A stretch of DNA of 17,031 nucleotides from Acidobacteriota bacterium (GTDB lineage Bacteria > Acidobacteriota > Terriglobia > Terriglobales > Acidobacteriaceae): positions 1 through 17,031 of the forward strand of contig JAJYSL010000083.1 of NCBI GenBank assembly GCA_021793595.1, read 5' to 3'. The translations under genes were made by a program, and so were the position numbers. A model generated the notes under the pieces. The model worked only from the letters and a program-made list of their open reading frames with translations. It had not been told where the DNA came from and did no database searches. Of the stretch, positions 1-6,547 are shown one piece after another. The stretch's first letter is position 1. Each line of letters begins with the position of its first letter.

Positions 1-1
1 T

Positions 2-367
2 GAATTTTGGTGGTATCTCAAGTTCACGGTCGCCCTCCATTCGCTTTTGCTGGCGGTATTCCTGGGGGGTATGACTACTGGGCAACGCGGGTTTAGTCAG
101 CCTATCGGGCCTTTCTACCGACCGCAGCGACTTGCTCATTGGACTGTGGCAGTCCATGTCCTTGCCGCCCTTATTGTCGTGGCTACTCTGGGCTGGCTTA
201 TGCCAACTTACCCAATGGCATTTTACCTGGCCGTCACACAGATCGCAGTGGGATTCCTGCTTTTCCATGCGGTCAATCTCAAACCGAAGAATCCGGGAAC
301 CATCGTGGCCTTTCATCAATCCATGGCACTTCTTATCACGGTGGCCATCGTCATCTCAACGCGGTGA
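2..367 (+). CDS. Partial integral membrane protein, C-terminal part, unknown function
   Basis: The frame is open from the left edge to a TGA at 365-367, giving 121 visible residues, so the start lies outside the window or is hidden. A TTG at 47 is possible, but the residues before it (EFWWYLKFTVALHSLLL) already form a good membrane helix, so I read this as a truncated gene. About four hydrophobic segments are visible, including HWTVAVHVLAALIVVATLGW, FYLAVTQIAVGFLLFHAV and the terminal SMALLITVAIVIS, joined by short polar loops with conserved-looking His residues (LH, AHW, FHAV, FHQS). I do not recognise the family. It ends convergently toward the minus-strand genes. The coding call is fairly safe because of the coherent membrane topology; the function is open. 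Confidence 0.55.
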   Translation, partial: EFWWYLKFTVALHSLLLAVFLGGMTTGQRGFSQPIGPFYRPQRLAHWTVAVHVLAALIVVATLGWLMPTYPMAFYLAVTQIAVGFLLFHAVNLKPKNPGTIVAFHQSMALLITVAIVISTR

Positions 368-440
368 GGATGGGCCAATTTGGAACTTCCGGCAGGCACT
401 TCACGGCCAGCTTGGTCAAATACAGCAGAGGGGTTAGTTA

Positions 441-491
441 GACCTTTGTGTTCGGCGGAGCCGCGGGGGAGGAAATCCCGCGGCGAGCGAA
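441..491. repeat. Hairpin-bearing repeat, copy 1
   Basis: The sequence contains a perfect 7-bp inverted repeat, ccgcggg and cccgcgg, at about 461-483 with a purine-rich loop. The flanks, gaccttt...gttcggcggagc and cggcgagcgaa, closely match 3276-3312 upstream of efp, where the central part is shorter. Two such copies suggest a small dispersed extragenic palindrome rather than chance. It has no following T-run on the plus strand, so an intrinsic terminator is not well supported. Confidence 0.4.
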
Positions 492-499
492 GCAGCAGG

Positions 500-646
500 T
501 TAGTCGCAGCAGCTTTGGCCGCGCCAAGCTTCGCGATCTTTTTTCAACAGCAGCAGGATGGCGAGGAATGCGGCCACAGAGTCGAGCCCTGCGATGTGAA
601 ATAGAACGTTGGGCGCGAGACCCGCCAGAGCGATTCGTGCCCGATA
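500..646 (-). pseudogene. Possible C-terminal remnant of a membrane protein
   Basis: Reading the minus strand from about 646 down to a TAA at 502-500 gives 48 residues that look like real protein: an Arg-rich start, a hydrophobic stretch with LAGLAPNVLFHIAGLDSVAA, then FLAILLLLKKDREAWRG. Third codon positions are mostly G or C, as in true genes here. No ATG, GTG or TTG is found in frame nearby, and the frame differs from that of the adjacent glycosyltransferase by one base, so it is not simply that protein's tail. I read it as the surviving end of a decayed gene, or a small protein with an unusual start. The family is not recognised. Confidence 0.3.
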
Positions 647-674
647 GGCGCGTTCGGAAGGCCCACAGACACCC

Positions 675-2276
675 TTATCGCAGAACGTAGATGCGATAGC
701 CGTAGCCGAGCAGGCCTGATTTTGGCGGAGTGAAGCTGCGTTCAGCGTACAGCGCGTAATGCTGGTGGAGAAAATCCCTGAACGCGGGCCAGCGGTTTAA
801 CTTGCTGTAGTCGTCCGCACGCTCGGGATAGAGCCATCGTCCCAGGATGATGACGCGGGGCCGGTTGTTGATGAATTGATCCCAGAAGCGTTGCCGTACG
901 TAGGCGATCGCGGGATACTTGCTGGGGCCGAAGATAAAGTAGTCGTAGACCAGGCCGGTCGATTGCACCAGACGCAGGTGGTAGAGCGTTGTCGCGCATT
1001 CCGGGGACATGGTAATGCACTGGACGGAGCTGGAAAGGTTCGAACCGCCGAGAGAGATTAAGTCGTGTCGCAAGGCTTGGCTGTAGGTTTGATCCCAGGT
1101 GCGAATGCTGGCGCGCGAGGTAAATATGCCGGCGATGATGGCTCCGTAGAGGAGGCCTGCATAGGCAAGCATACGGGGGTATCCCGGGCGGCGCACGGCG
1201 GCGGCGAATTCGAGCGCCACCCAAAGCAAAACGAAGGCGGCAAAAGGATAGCGGTGATACAGAAATCCCTTGCCCTGTGCGATGTCCGAGGCTGCGCCGA
1301 ACAGGATTCCGGCGACGATAAGGGTGCGCTCCCAGGTCCATTTGGTGCGCTGCAATACCGCGAGCACTACGCCAAGAAAGAGGAGCGCTCCGATGGAGTT
1401 GACGAGGAGCAACCGAAGCAACGACGGCACGGAATGTCGACCGAGCGTGGCATAGTAGGGCAGCAGTGTTCGCTCGGTGACAACGAATGCGGCGAGCGCA
1501 TGCTTCTCCAGAAGAAAACCAAAGACCAGCAGGATCGGCACGACCATCCCGCCAACGCTCAACACGGTTGCCTGCAGATACGGTTTCTGCTGGGATCGCA
1601 GACGCCAGACAAGCGCGGCCAGCAGGAAGAGAGTTAAAAGCAGGGCTTGCGGCTTGTAAGTGATGGGTGCAGCGGACAGAAGTCCAAAGAAAAAGAGCAG
1701 CCATTTCTTGTCACGACGCAGCGATTCAAAAAGGAACGCATAGGCGCAGAGAAACAGGACGGTTACGATGAAGTCGCGCTGGCCGAGCTGGGCGGGACCG
1801 TCCTGACCGTGGAACAGTGCAAACAGAGCTCCGGCGAAAAAGCCGAACAACCAGTCAAAAGTGCGAGTAATGAAAATCATTGCGGCGACTGCGAGCGAAA
1901 GCAGCAGCAGATCAAAGCCGCGCCAGGCGAGCGAACCAGCCCCGAGAAGGTGGGCCACGCTCCAGTTGGTGAGATAAATTCCCGGCATATTCATCTCGAT
2001 GAGATTCCGGTAGGGTGCGAACCCGTGGTCCATGAGGAAGCATAGATAGCTAATCTGCGCAGGGTCGTTCACTTGCGGCCAATGGATGGAGCGCACCGCG
2101 AATAGCCCGAGACAGGCTGCCAACCAGAGGAAAAGGACGATACGAATGATCGCCTGAAGTCGGAAGCCAGGCTCTCCGAGAAGCCGGTTTGGCGCGGACT
2201 CCGTGACGGCAATTTTCGACGGATGCTGGGAAGATTCGGAATGTCGCGGTGCCGGATTCGTTGGAATTTGGCTCAT
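675..2276 (-). CDS. GT-C-like polytopic membrane glycosyltransferase (putative)
   Basis: This is a 533-residue protein with a polar N-terminus (about 40 residues) and then roughly ten or more hydrophobic helices, the first near residues 42-62. After that helix the predicted extracytoplasmic loop reads WPQVNDPAQISYLCF...GFAPYRNLIEMNMPG (about 66-99). This is the layout of GT-C fold enzymes such as the ArnT/PMT relatives, where an acidic residue in the first loop and a PY-x-x-L-x-E-x-x-x-P pattern precede the second helix. The family typically uses polyprenyl-phosphate-linked sugars as donors outside the membrane. The acceptor and sugar cannot be told. The C-terminus (YGYRIYVLR) is soluble. It lies 83 bp downstream of the family-2 glycosyltransferase on the same strand, so the two are probably co-transcribed. 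No clear Shine-Dalgarno precedes the ATG. Confidence 0.7.
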   Translation of the reverse strand: MSQIPTNPAPRHSESSQHPSKIAVTESAPNRLLGEPGFRLQAIIRIVLFLWLAACLGLFAVRSIHWPQVNDPAQISYLCFLMDHGFAPYRNLIEMNMPGIYLTNWSVAHLLGAGSLAWRGFDLLLLSLAVAAMIFITRTFDWLFGFFAGALFALFHGQDGPAQLGQRDFIVTVLFLCAYAFLFESLRRDKKWLLFFFGLLSAAPITYKPQALLLTLFLLAALVWRLRSQQKPYLQATVLSVGGMVVPILLVFGFLLEKHALAAFVVTERTLLPYYATLGRHSVPSLLRLLLVNSIGALLFLGVVLAVLQRTKWTWERTLIVAGILFGAASDIAQGKGFLYHRYPFAAFVLLWVALEFAAAVRRPGYPRMLAYAGLLYGAIIAGIFTSRASIRTWDQTYSQALRHDLISLGGSNLSSSVQCITMSPECATTLYHLRLVQSTGLVYDYFIFGPSKYPAIAYVRQRFWDQFINNRPRVIILGRWLYPERADDYSKLNRWPAFRDFLHQHYALYAERSFTPPKSGLLGYGYRIYVLR

Positions 2277-2359
2277 GAATGGACGCGAAGACTGCGATGG
2301 TTCAATGAACGTTTCAAAAAACTGGGCCTCGTTTGTCGCGGTTCGAGTCAGAGGCGCCC

Positions 2360-3166
2360 TTACGCTTGCGCGCGCTGCAGCACCTGTCGTTCTGCCGTGG
2401 ATTCGGGCCTCAACCGCTTCCGCGGGTCGTCTCGCAGAATGTCGGGCGTCGCAAATCCATGACGGGACATCCAGAACTGCGCCGAAGTGCCGAGCACTCC
2501 AAACCCGTACCGCACGCTGCGGCGGAAGTTAATGGAAGAGGCTTCCGGAAAGTATTTTGCCGGACAAGAGATCTCGCCAATCTGGAAACCAAACTGCATG
2601 CACTGTACCAGCATCTGATTGTCGAAGACAAAGTCATCGGAGCAGGCGAGCAGCGGCAACCGTTCCAGCACCGCTCGGCTCCACGCGCGATATCCGGTGT
2701 GATATTCAGAGAGTTTGTACCCGGTCAAAAGGTTTTCGACTAGCGTCAGAACCCGATTGCCGATGTACTTATACTTGGGCATTCCTCCCTTGAGCGCGCC
2801 GCGGCCCAGGATGCGAGAGCCCAGAACAACATCGAATTCGCCATACGCAATCATCGATGCCATGCTGCACACAAGCCTGGGTGTGTATTGATAGTCCGGA
2901 TGCAACATGACGACGACATCGGCGCCCCGCGTCAGCGCTTCGGCATAACAAGTTTTCTGATTCGCGCCGTAGCCCAGGTTTCGATTGTGCTGCAGGCTAT
3001 GAAGGCCCAGCTCACGCGCGAGTTGCAACGTGCCGTCCGAACTGGCGTCGTCTGTCAGGATGACGTCATCCACCAGTTCCCAAGGCAATTCGGCCACGGT
3101 TTGCCGCAGCGTGCGCGAGGCATTGTAGGCGGGCAGAACCACCGTGATTTTTCTGCCGTTCATCAT
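2360..3166 (-). CDS. Family-2 glycosyltransferase, DPM1/polyprenyl-phosphate type
   Basis: This 268-residue protein shows the GT-A fold of family 2: [12 protein letters not shown] at 9-20, [12 protein letters not shown] at 35-46, and the metal/donor site region [10 protein letters not shown] at 85-94, with Asp91 the likely DXD-type residue. LGSRI lies at 115-119 and [12 protein letters not shown] at 153-164 is the block seen in dolichol/polyprenyl-phosphate sugar synthase relatives. No membrane helices follow the catalytic domain, so it is a soluble or peripheral enzyme that loads a nucleotide sugar onto a lipid carrier or glycan. The neighbouring GT-C-like protein could use such a lipid-linked product. 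An alternative ATG lies one codon later (3163). It is divergent from efp, with a 178-bp shared upstream region. Confidence 0.85.
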   Translation of the reverse strand: MMNGRKITVVLPAYNASRTLRQTVAELPWELVDDVILTDDASSDGTLQLARELGLHSLQHNRNLGYGANQKTCYAEALTRGADVVVMLHPDYQYTPRLVCSMASMIAYGEFDVVLGSRILGRGALKGGMPKYKYIGNRVLTLVENLLTGYKLSEYHTGYRAWSRAVLERLPLLACSDDFVFDNQMLVQCMQFGFQIGEISCPAKYFPEASSINFRRSVRYGFGVLGTSAQFWMSRHGFATPDILRDDPRKRLRPESTAERQVLQRAQA

Positions 3167-3275
3167 GGGACGTAGTGGAGTGTATCACTTTCATTTCAAC
3201 GAGAGGCGAGTTGAGCCGCACGTCTTCCGCCCGCGACGTGATCCTGTTGCCGGGCTAGGCTACACTGGAAGGGTT

Positions 3276-3312
3276 GACCTTTCCGTTCGGCGGAGCACCC
3301 GCGGCGAACGAA
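3276..3312. repeat. Hairpin-bearing repeat, copy 2, upstream of efp
   Basis: The inverted arms cgttcg and cgaacg enclose gcgg...ccgc, giving a hairpin of about ten pairs with one asymmetric bulge. It lies in the efp leader just 16 bases before the efp ribosome binding site. It matches the stretch at 441-491 at both ends (gaccttt, gttcggcggagc, cccgcggcga-cgaa). It could be a leader structure for efp or simply a dispersed palindromic repeat. Confidence 0.4.
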
Positions 3313-3327
3313 ATTCTGACATTTGTT

Positions 3328-3333
3328 AAGGAG
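3328..3333 (+). promoter_or_regulatory. Ribosome binding site of efp
   Basis: A full aaggag core lies 11 bases before the ATG at 3345 and supports that start. Confidence 0.7.
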
Positions 3334-3344
3334 CAAGCTTTCTT

Positions 3345-3905
3345 ATGGCGATTCCCGCCACTCAGTTACGTCCTGGCATGATCATCAAGCACAATGGTGA
3401 ACTGCATTCCGTTTTCAAGGTAGAGCACCGCACTCCCGGCAACCTGCGCGCGTTTATCCAGGCGAAGTTGCGCAACCTGCGCACGGGCGCCATGTATGAG
3501 CATCGTTTTCGTTCGCCCGACCCGATCGAGCGTGTGATTGTGGATGAAGTTGCGATGGAGTTTTTGTACTCCGACGGCGACGACTACTACTTTATGAACA
3601 CGGAAAACTTTGAGCAGACGAATTTGAACGGCGAAACGCTGGGGGATGCAGTGGAATATTTGATCCCGAATCTGCCGATCAAAGTATCGTTCTTCGATGG
3701 CGTGCCGGTCGGGATCGATCTGCCGCAGACCGTGGAAATGACGGTGGTGGAGACGGAGCCGGGGTTGAAGTCGGCTACTGCGTCTTCTGTGACCAAGCCG
3801 GCCAAGCTGGAAACAGGGCTGGTGGTGCAGGTGCCTCCGTTCATCAACGAAGGCGAAAAGATTCGCGTGGATACGGCTGAAGGCGCCTACCTTTCCCGGG
3901 CATAG
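3345..3905 (+). CDS. efp: Elongation factor P
   Basis: EF-P binds between the P and E sites of the ribosome and relieves stalling on proline runs. This 186-residue product has the usual length and three-domain layout: KOW-like domain I (1-65), the OB domain II (about 68-128) and the OB domain III (about 130-186) with the family signature region VDTAEGAYLSRA at the end. The tip loop of domain I reads TPGNLRAF at 30-37, so Asn33 sits where Escherichia coli has the modified Lys34 and EarP-dependent EF-Ps have Arg. A strong aaggag site sets the start. The last 13 codons and stop are repeated 853 bp downstream after two foreign-looking genes, so the present 3' end may have been supplied by an integrated element; the protein remains intact. 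Confidence 0.97.
   Translation: MAIPATQLRPGMIIKHNGELHSVFKVEHRTPGNLRAFIQAKLRNLRTGAMYEHRFRSPDPIERVIVDEVAMEFLYSDGDDYYFMNTENFEQTNLNGETLGDAVEYLIPNLPIKVSFFDGVPVGIDLPQTVEMTVVETEPGLKSATASSVTKPAKLETGLVVQVPPFINEGEKIRVDTAEGAYLSRA
3864..3905 (+). repeat. Left efp-tail direct repeat (putative attL)
   Basis: These 42 bases, the last 13 codons plus stop of efp, match 4717-4758 at 40 of 42 positions, with the last 27 bases identical. The two differences (3869 and 3878) are both synonymous, Val gtg/gtc and Ala gct/gcg. A short further match, cgggc, follows in both copies, displaced by 4 bases. The bases upstream of the repeat are unrelated between copies, so the duplication begins inside efp. Confidence 0.75.
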
Positions 3906-3937
3906 CGGGCCGGTGTTGATTTTTCGACGAATGACTT

Positions 3938-4351
3938 ATGAATCGTAGCGACTTGCAAAAGCTTTCGGAAGTCAGATCGCATGAAGCCAGGAATCTCCTG
4001 CAATCGGGCCATAGCAGTGGAGCGTATTACTTGGCTGGGTATGCGGTTGAATGTGCTTTGAAAGCTTGCATTGCAAAACTTTCGCAAAAACACGATTTCC
4101 CCGATAAGGACCGAGTCAATAAAAGTTACAGTCATAAACTAAGCGACTTGATGGCGGTGGCTGGCCTTGACACGCAATTGAACAACGACATGCAATCGAA
4201 TCCGAAGTTAGCTGCGAATTGGGCGTTTGCCAGGAACTGGTCTGAGCAGAGCCGTTATCGGCTTTGGAGCCGCGCTGAAGCCGAATCGATGGTGGATGCG
4301 ATTACGAAACGAAATGGTGGAGTGATCCCATGGATAAGACGACACTGGTAG
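3938..4351 (+). CDS. HEPN-domain protein
   Basis: This 137-residue helical protein has the HEPN core: an N-terminal helix (SEVRSHEARNLL, 10-21), then YYLAGYAVECALKACIA at 30-46, the signature helix of the family. A second conserved block, YSHKLSDLM, is at 64-72, and a third, NWAFARNWSEQSRY, at 94-107. HEPN proteins are often RNases in toxin-antitoxin and defence modules, using an R-X4-6-H motif. Here the RN at 99-100 in the last helix is not followed by a histidine at the usual spacing, so catalytic activity is uncertain. No clear ribosome binding site precedes the ATG. The end overlaps the next gene by 22 bases, indicating a coupled pair. It is the first gene of the efp-flanked cassette. Confidence 0.8.
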   Translation: MNRSDLQKLSEVRSHEARNLLQSGHSSGAYYLAGYAVECALKACIAKLSQKHDFPDKDRVNKSYSHKLSDLMAVAGLDTQLNNDMQSNPKLAANWAFARNWSEQSRYRLWSRAEAESMVDAITKRNGGVIPWIRRHW

Positions 4352-4707
4352 GCGTCGATGTAGACGCAGGGGAAAAAGTCATCAAGGCTTTAGACACCTC
4401 GAAATTCAAGGTGAATGTTGCTCTGTGGATTATTTCACCTGAGTACGATGATTGGAGACTGGTGCTGGCTTCATCGGCATTGGATCAGAGCCATCCTTTG
4501 AAGGCATATGAGAAAGTCACGGAGGTGCTTCAAAATAGCCGTATTTTCATGCGGCCTCCAATTCTGATCTTGCCGATGAGGGATCCTTTTATCAGTGATC
4601 TTCGCAAAAGTTTTGGCAAGGCCAGCAGTGTTGACGGAATGCGTCTAGGTGGTCAATCGTTTGGCAACCGGTTCGTTTCTGACGCCTACGTGTATAGGAT
4701 CAAATAA
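4330..4707 (+). CDS. Unrecognised 125-residue partner of the HEPN protein
   Basis: The product is a compact soluble alpha/beta-looking protein without signal peptide or membrane helix. It has an N-terminal segment (GVDVDAGEKVIKALD, 8-22), a strand NVALWIISPEYDDWRLVLAS (29-48), an amphipathic helix (LKAYEKVTEVLQ, 57-68), a strand PPILILPMRDPFI (76-88) and a Gly/Phe-rich end finishing in SDAYVYRIK. I know no function for it. My recollection, not checked, is that similar small hypothetical proteins are found in several phyla, sometimes beside HEPN genes. A ggtggag sequence 8 bases before the ATG is a good ribosome binding site located inside the HEPN gene. The 22-base overlap suggests controlled stoichiometry, as in toxin-antitoxin pairs. 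Whether it is antidote, nuclease partner or sensor cannot be told. Confidence 0.7.
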   Translation: MDKTTLVGVDVDAGEKVIKALDTSKFKVNVALWIISPEYDDWRLVLASSALDQSHPLKAYEKVTEVLQNSRIFMRPPILILPMRDPFISDLRKSFGKASSVDGMRLGGQSFGNRFVSDAYVYRIK

Positions 4708-4716
4708 TTTCAAGCA

Positions 4717-4758
4717 CGCGTCGATACGGCGGAAGGCGCCTACCTTTCCCGGGCATAG
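4717..4758 (+). repeat. Right efp-tail direct repeat (putative attR)
   Basis: This second copy of the efp 3' end encodes RVDTAEGAYLSRA and a stop in frame but has no efp body before it. If the insertion model is right, this is the original chromosomal end of efp and the copy at 3864-3905 came with the element. It is followed by ctagcgggcagc, compared with cgggccgg after the left copy. Confidence 0.75.
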
Positions 4759-4861
4759 CTAGCGGGCAGCAACTCGATTGCAGAGAATTTCCTTCCCCAG
4801 GGAACCATGTCCGAATCTTTCACGTATAAGAATCGACGGCAGGTTCGATTGGGGGGCGGAA

Positions 4862-5440
4862 ATGTCTAGTGCGATGATTCCGTATGCAATGGTGAAGTGG
4901 GGCTGGATTGTCTTCGGCATCTTCTGGGTGTTGGCGGCATTCGTGCAAAAGCGCAACGCACGCCGGCAGACGATGGCTTCGCGTCTGATCCAGGCATCCA
5001 TCATTCTGCTGGTGCTGGCGCCGTTTTTCGTCGAAGGCCGACGAGTGGGCCTGCTGTATCGACATCTCTATCCCAATGTACTGGTCGTCCAGTATTTCGG
5101 CGTTCTGCTGCTGTCGCTCGGCTTTATGTTCGCGGTGTGGGCGCGCTTCATCCTGGGGCGCAATTGGAGTGGGATCGTTGCGGTGAAAGAGGGCCACACC
5201 TTGATTACCCGGGGACCCTACGCGCGGGTGCGGCATCCGATTTACACCGGTATTTTGCTGGCCCTGCTGGGTACAGCGGTCACGCTGGGAACGGTCCTCA
5301 ATTTCGTGGAAGTGCTTGTCATAGGGTTTGCGTTTTGGTTGAAACTGCGCACGGAGGAGAGGTTCATGCTGGAAACCTTTGGCGAGCAGTACACGGCCTA
5401 CCGGCAGCACGTCAAGGCGCTCATTCCATACGTGATTTGA
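4862..5440 (+). CDS. Isoprenylcysteine carboxyl methyltransferase-family membrane protein
   Basis: I chose the ATG at 4862 because ggggggcgga lies directly before it and the protein then opens into a membrane helix; an upstream TTG at 4778 would add 28 polar residues and start close to the efp-tail repeat. The 192-residue product has about four to five helices (11-27, 43-57, 76-96, 127-165) and the family core ITRGPYARVRHPIYTG at 115-130, followed by LRTEERFMLETFGEQYTAYR (162-181). These motifs build the S-adenosylmethionine pocket of ICMT/phospholipid-methyltransferase-like enzymes. Bacterial members have few defined substrates, as proteins here are not prenylated, so the substrate (lipid, quinone-like or small molecule) is unknown. 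It is probably the ancestral neighbour downstream of efp before the cassette arrived. Confidence 0.85.
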   Translation: MSSAMIPYAMVKWGWIVFGIFWVLAAFVQKRNARRQTMASRLIQASIILLVLAPFFVEGRRVGLLYRHLYPNVLVVQYFGVLLLSLGFMFAVWARFILGRNWSGIVAVKEGHTLITRGPYARVRHPIYTGILLALLGTAVTLGTVLNFVEVLVIGFAFWLKLRTEERFMLETFGEQYTAYRQHVKALIPYVI

Positions 5441-5518
5441 TCCACGGCAATACTCTGGACAGGATTCATCTTCCGCGGGTTGCACATTTCTCTTCTCATC
5501 TGCGACACTGCCCTTGCT

Positions 5519-5803
5519 GTGATCGTGCGTCACTATATCGTAAAAGGTCGTGTGCAGGGCGTGGGCTTTCGCTGGTTCGTGCAGCGGGAAGCGTACGAAA
5601 TTGGTCTGCGCGGCTGGGTGCGCAATACGGCGGACGGGGATGTGGAAGTGCTGGCGGCGGGCAGCGAGGAGCAAATTCGCAAATTGCACGCGGCTCTGGC
5701 GCAAGGTTCACGAGGTTCGCGGGTGGACGCCATCGAAGAACGCCGCCGGCCGGAGGCAGAGGCCGAGGGCCTGCAGGCATTTGAGATTGAAGGAGCGTGG
5801 TGA
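5519..5803 (+). CDS. acyP: Acylphosphatase
   Basis: The enzyme hydrolyses acyl phosphates such as carbamoyl or acetyl phosphate. The sequence has both family signatures: GRVQGVGFRWFV at 10-21, in which Arg18 binds the phosphate, and GWVRNTADGDVEV at 32-44, in which Asn36 positions the water. The GTG at 5519 gives 94 residues, the usual family length. A TTG at 5480 would add 13 residues with a hydrophobic bias and is less likely; neither start has a good ribosome binding site, so the exact start is uncertain. The gene follows the methyltransferase by about 80 bp and may share its transcript. Confidence 0.9.
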   Translation: MIVRHYIVKGRVQGVGFRWFVQREAYEIGLRGWVRNTADGDVEVLAAGSEEQIRKLHAALAQGSRGSRVDAIEERRRPEAEAEGLQAFEIEGAW

Positions 5804-5898
5804 GCGCGCCTGTCTGCTGTAATCGCGGAAGTTCCGCTCTGAACGCGGCATTTTCACAAAAACTATCACTCATTGAATACACTCGAACGACGAATACG

Positions 5899-5904
5899 AA
5901 GGAG
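5899..5904 (+). promoter_or_regulatory. Ribosome binding site of apt
   Basis: An aaggag core 11 bases before the ATG at 5916 fixes the apt start. Confidence 0.65.
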
Positions 5905-5915
5905 AACCGCTCCGC

Positions 5916-6458
5916 ATGTCGCAACTACATATTGATTGTGAGCCATTAAAGAAATTAATTCGCACTGTCCCTGACTTCCCCAAACCCGGGATTCTTTTTT
6001 ACGACATTACTACGCTGCTGAAAGACAAGAGCGGTTTTGCGATGCTGATCGACGCCCTGGCGGCCCACTATTTTGAGAAGGATATTGACCTGGTGCTGGG
6101 CATTGAAGCGCGTGGATTTATCTTTGGGCCGGCGTTGGCGTATCGGCTGAATGCCGGATTTGTGCCGGTGCGCAAGCCGAAGAAGTTGCCTTCAAAAACT
6201 GCGCGGGTCACCTATGACCTGGAATATGGCACCGATGCGTTAGAAATTCATCTGGATGCGATCGAGAGCGGGCAGCGGGTGGTAATCGTGGACGACCTGC
6301 TGGCCACGGGCGGCACCATGGAAGCAACGGTAAAGTTGGTTCGACAATTGGGCGGAGATATTGCAGGGTTGGCCTTTGCCGTCGAGCTGGATTTCCTGAA
6401 GGGGCGGGAACGCTTCGATGGGCTGGACATTTTCAGCCTGCTGCATTACAACGAATAA
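5916..6458 (+). CDS. apt: Adenine phosphoribosyltransferase
   Basis: This cytosolic purine-salvage enzyme makes AMP from adenine and PRPP. The 180-residue product has the full family pattern: [18 protein letters not shown] at 18-35, [14 protein letters not shown] at 62-75, [10 protein letters not shown] at 83-92, and the PRPP-binding loop [13 protein letters not shown] at 122-134. Length matches bacterial Apt, which is about 170-185 residues. An aaggag precedes the ATG. The 112-bp gap after acylphosphatase contains a tacact hexamer (about 5877-5882) that could be a -10 element, but the best -35 (ttcaca) is 19 bases away, so I do not call a promoter. Confidence 0.96.
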   Translation: MSQLHIDCEPLKKLIRTVPDFPKPGILFYDITTLLKDKSGFAMLIDALAAHYFEKDIDLVLGIEARGFIFGPALAYRLNAGFVPVRKPKKLPSKTARVTYDLEYGTDALEIHLDAIESGQRVVIVDDLLATGGTMEATVKLVRQLGGDIAGLAFAVELDFLKGRERFDGLDIFSLLHYNE

Positions 6459-6547
6459 GACGCGTAACATGCAGCCGTGCCTCTCCCGGCCTCGGTGTCA
6501 ATGAGTAATTTTGCGTTCGACTCGACACCGCAGGGGAACGGGAGCGC

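Larger units (their letters stand above)
368..674. other. 307-bp gap between convergent genes
   Basis: Between the partial membrane gene and the stop of the minus-strand membrane glycosyltransferase there is no convincing complete gene. Short plus-strand frames here are rich in Arg/Ser/Gly and read as noise. The stretch holds a strong G+C hairpin near 461-483 and a short minus-strand hydrophobic frame ending at 500; both are listed separately. Confidence 0.5.
3906..4758. mobile_element. 853-bp cassette inserted at the efp 3' end (putative)
   Basis: The segment lies between two copies of the efp 3' end, 853 bp apart. By hand count, 3961-4680 has about 48% G+C (349 of 720), against roughly 60% or more in sampled lines of efp and the downstream methyltransferase gene. 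It carries only two overlapping genes, a HEPN protein and an unrecognised partner. Replacing the target gene's last codons by a synonymous copy is what elements using site-specific recombinases do at tRNA, tmRNA and some protein genes. No integrase is present, so it would be a non-autonomous cassette or what remains after loss of the rest. A gene-duplication scar without a recombinase is the main alternative. Confidence 0.55.

Noticed and set aside
4778..4861. Upstream TTG start for the methyltransferase-family gene
   Set aside because: It adds 28 polar residues ahead of the membrane helix, whereas the ATG at 4862 has a G-rich ribosome binding site directly before it.
4820..5704. Long minus-strand open frame across the methyltransferase and acylphosphatase genes
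   Set aside because: The composition is rich in His, Arg and Gln and it spans two well-supported genes on the other strand, so it is a shadow frame.
6493..6530. Inverted repeat cggtgtc / gacaccg before the second membrane glycosyltransferase
   Set aside because: The arms are only 7 bp with a 24-base loop and no T-run, too weak to call a terminator or regulatory structure.
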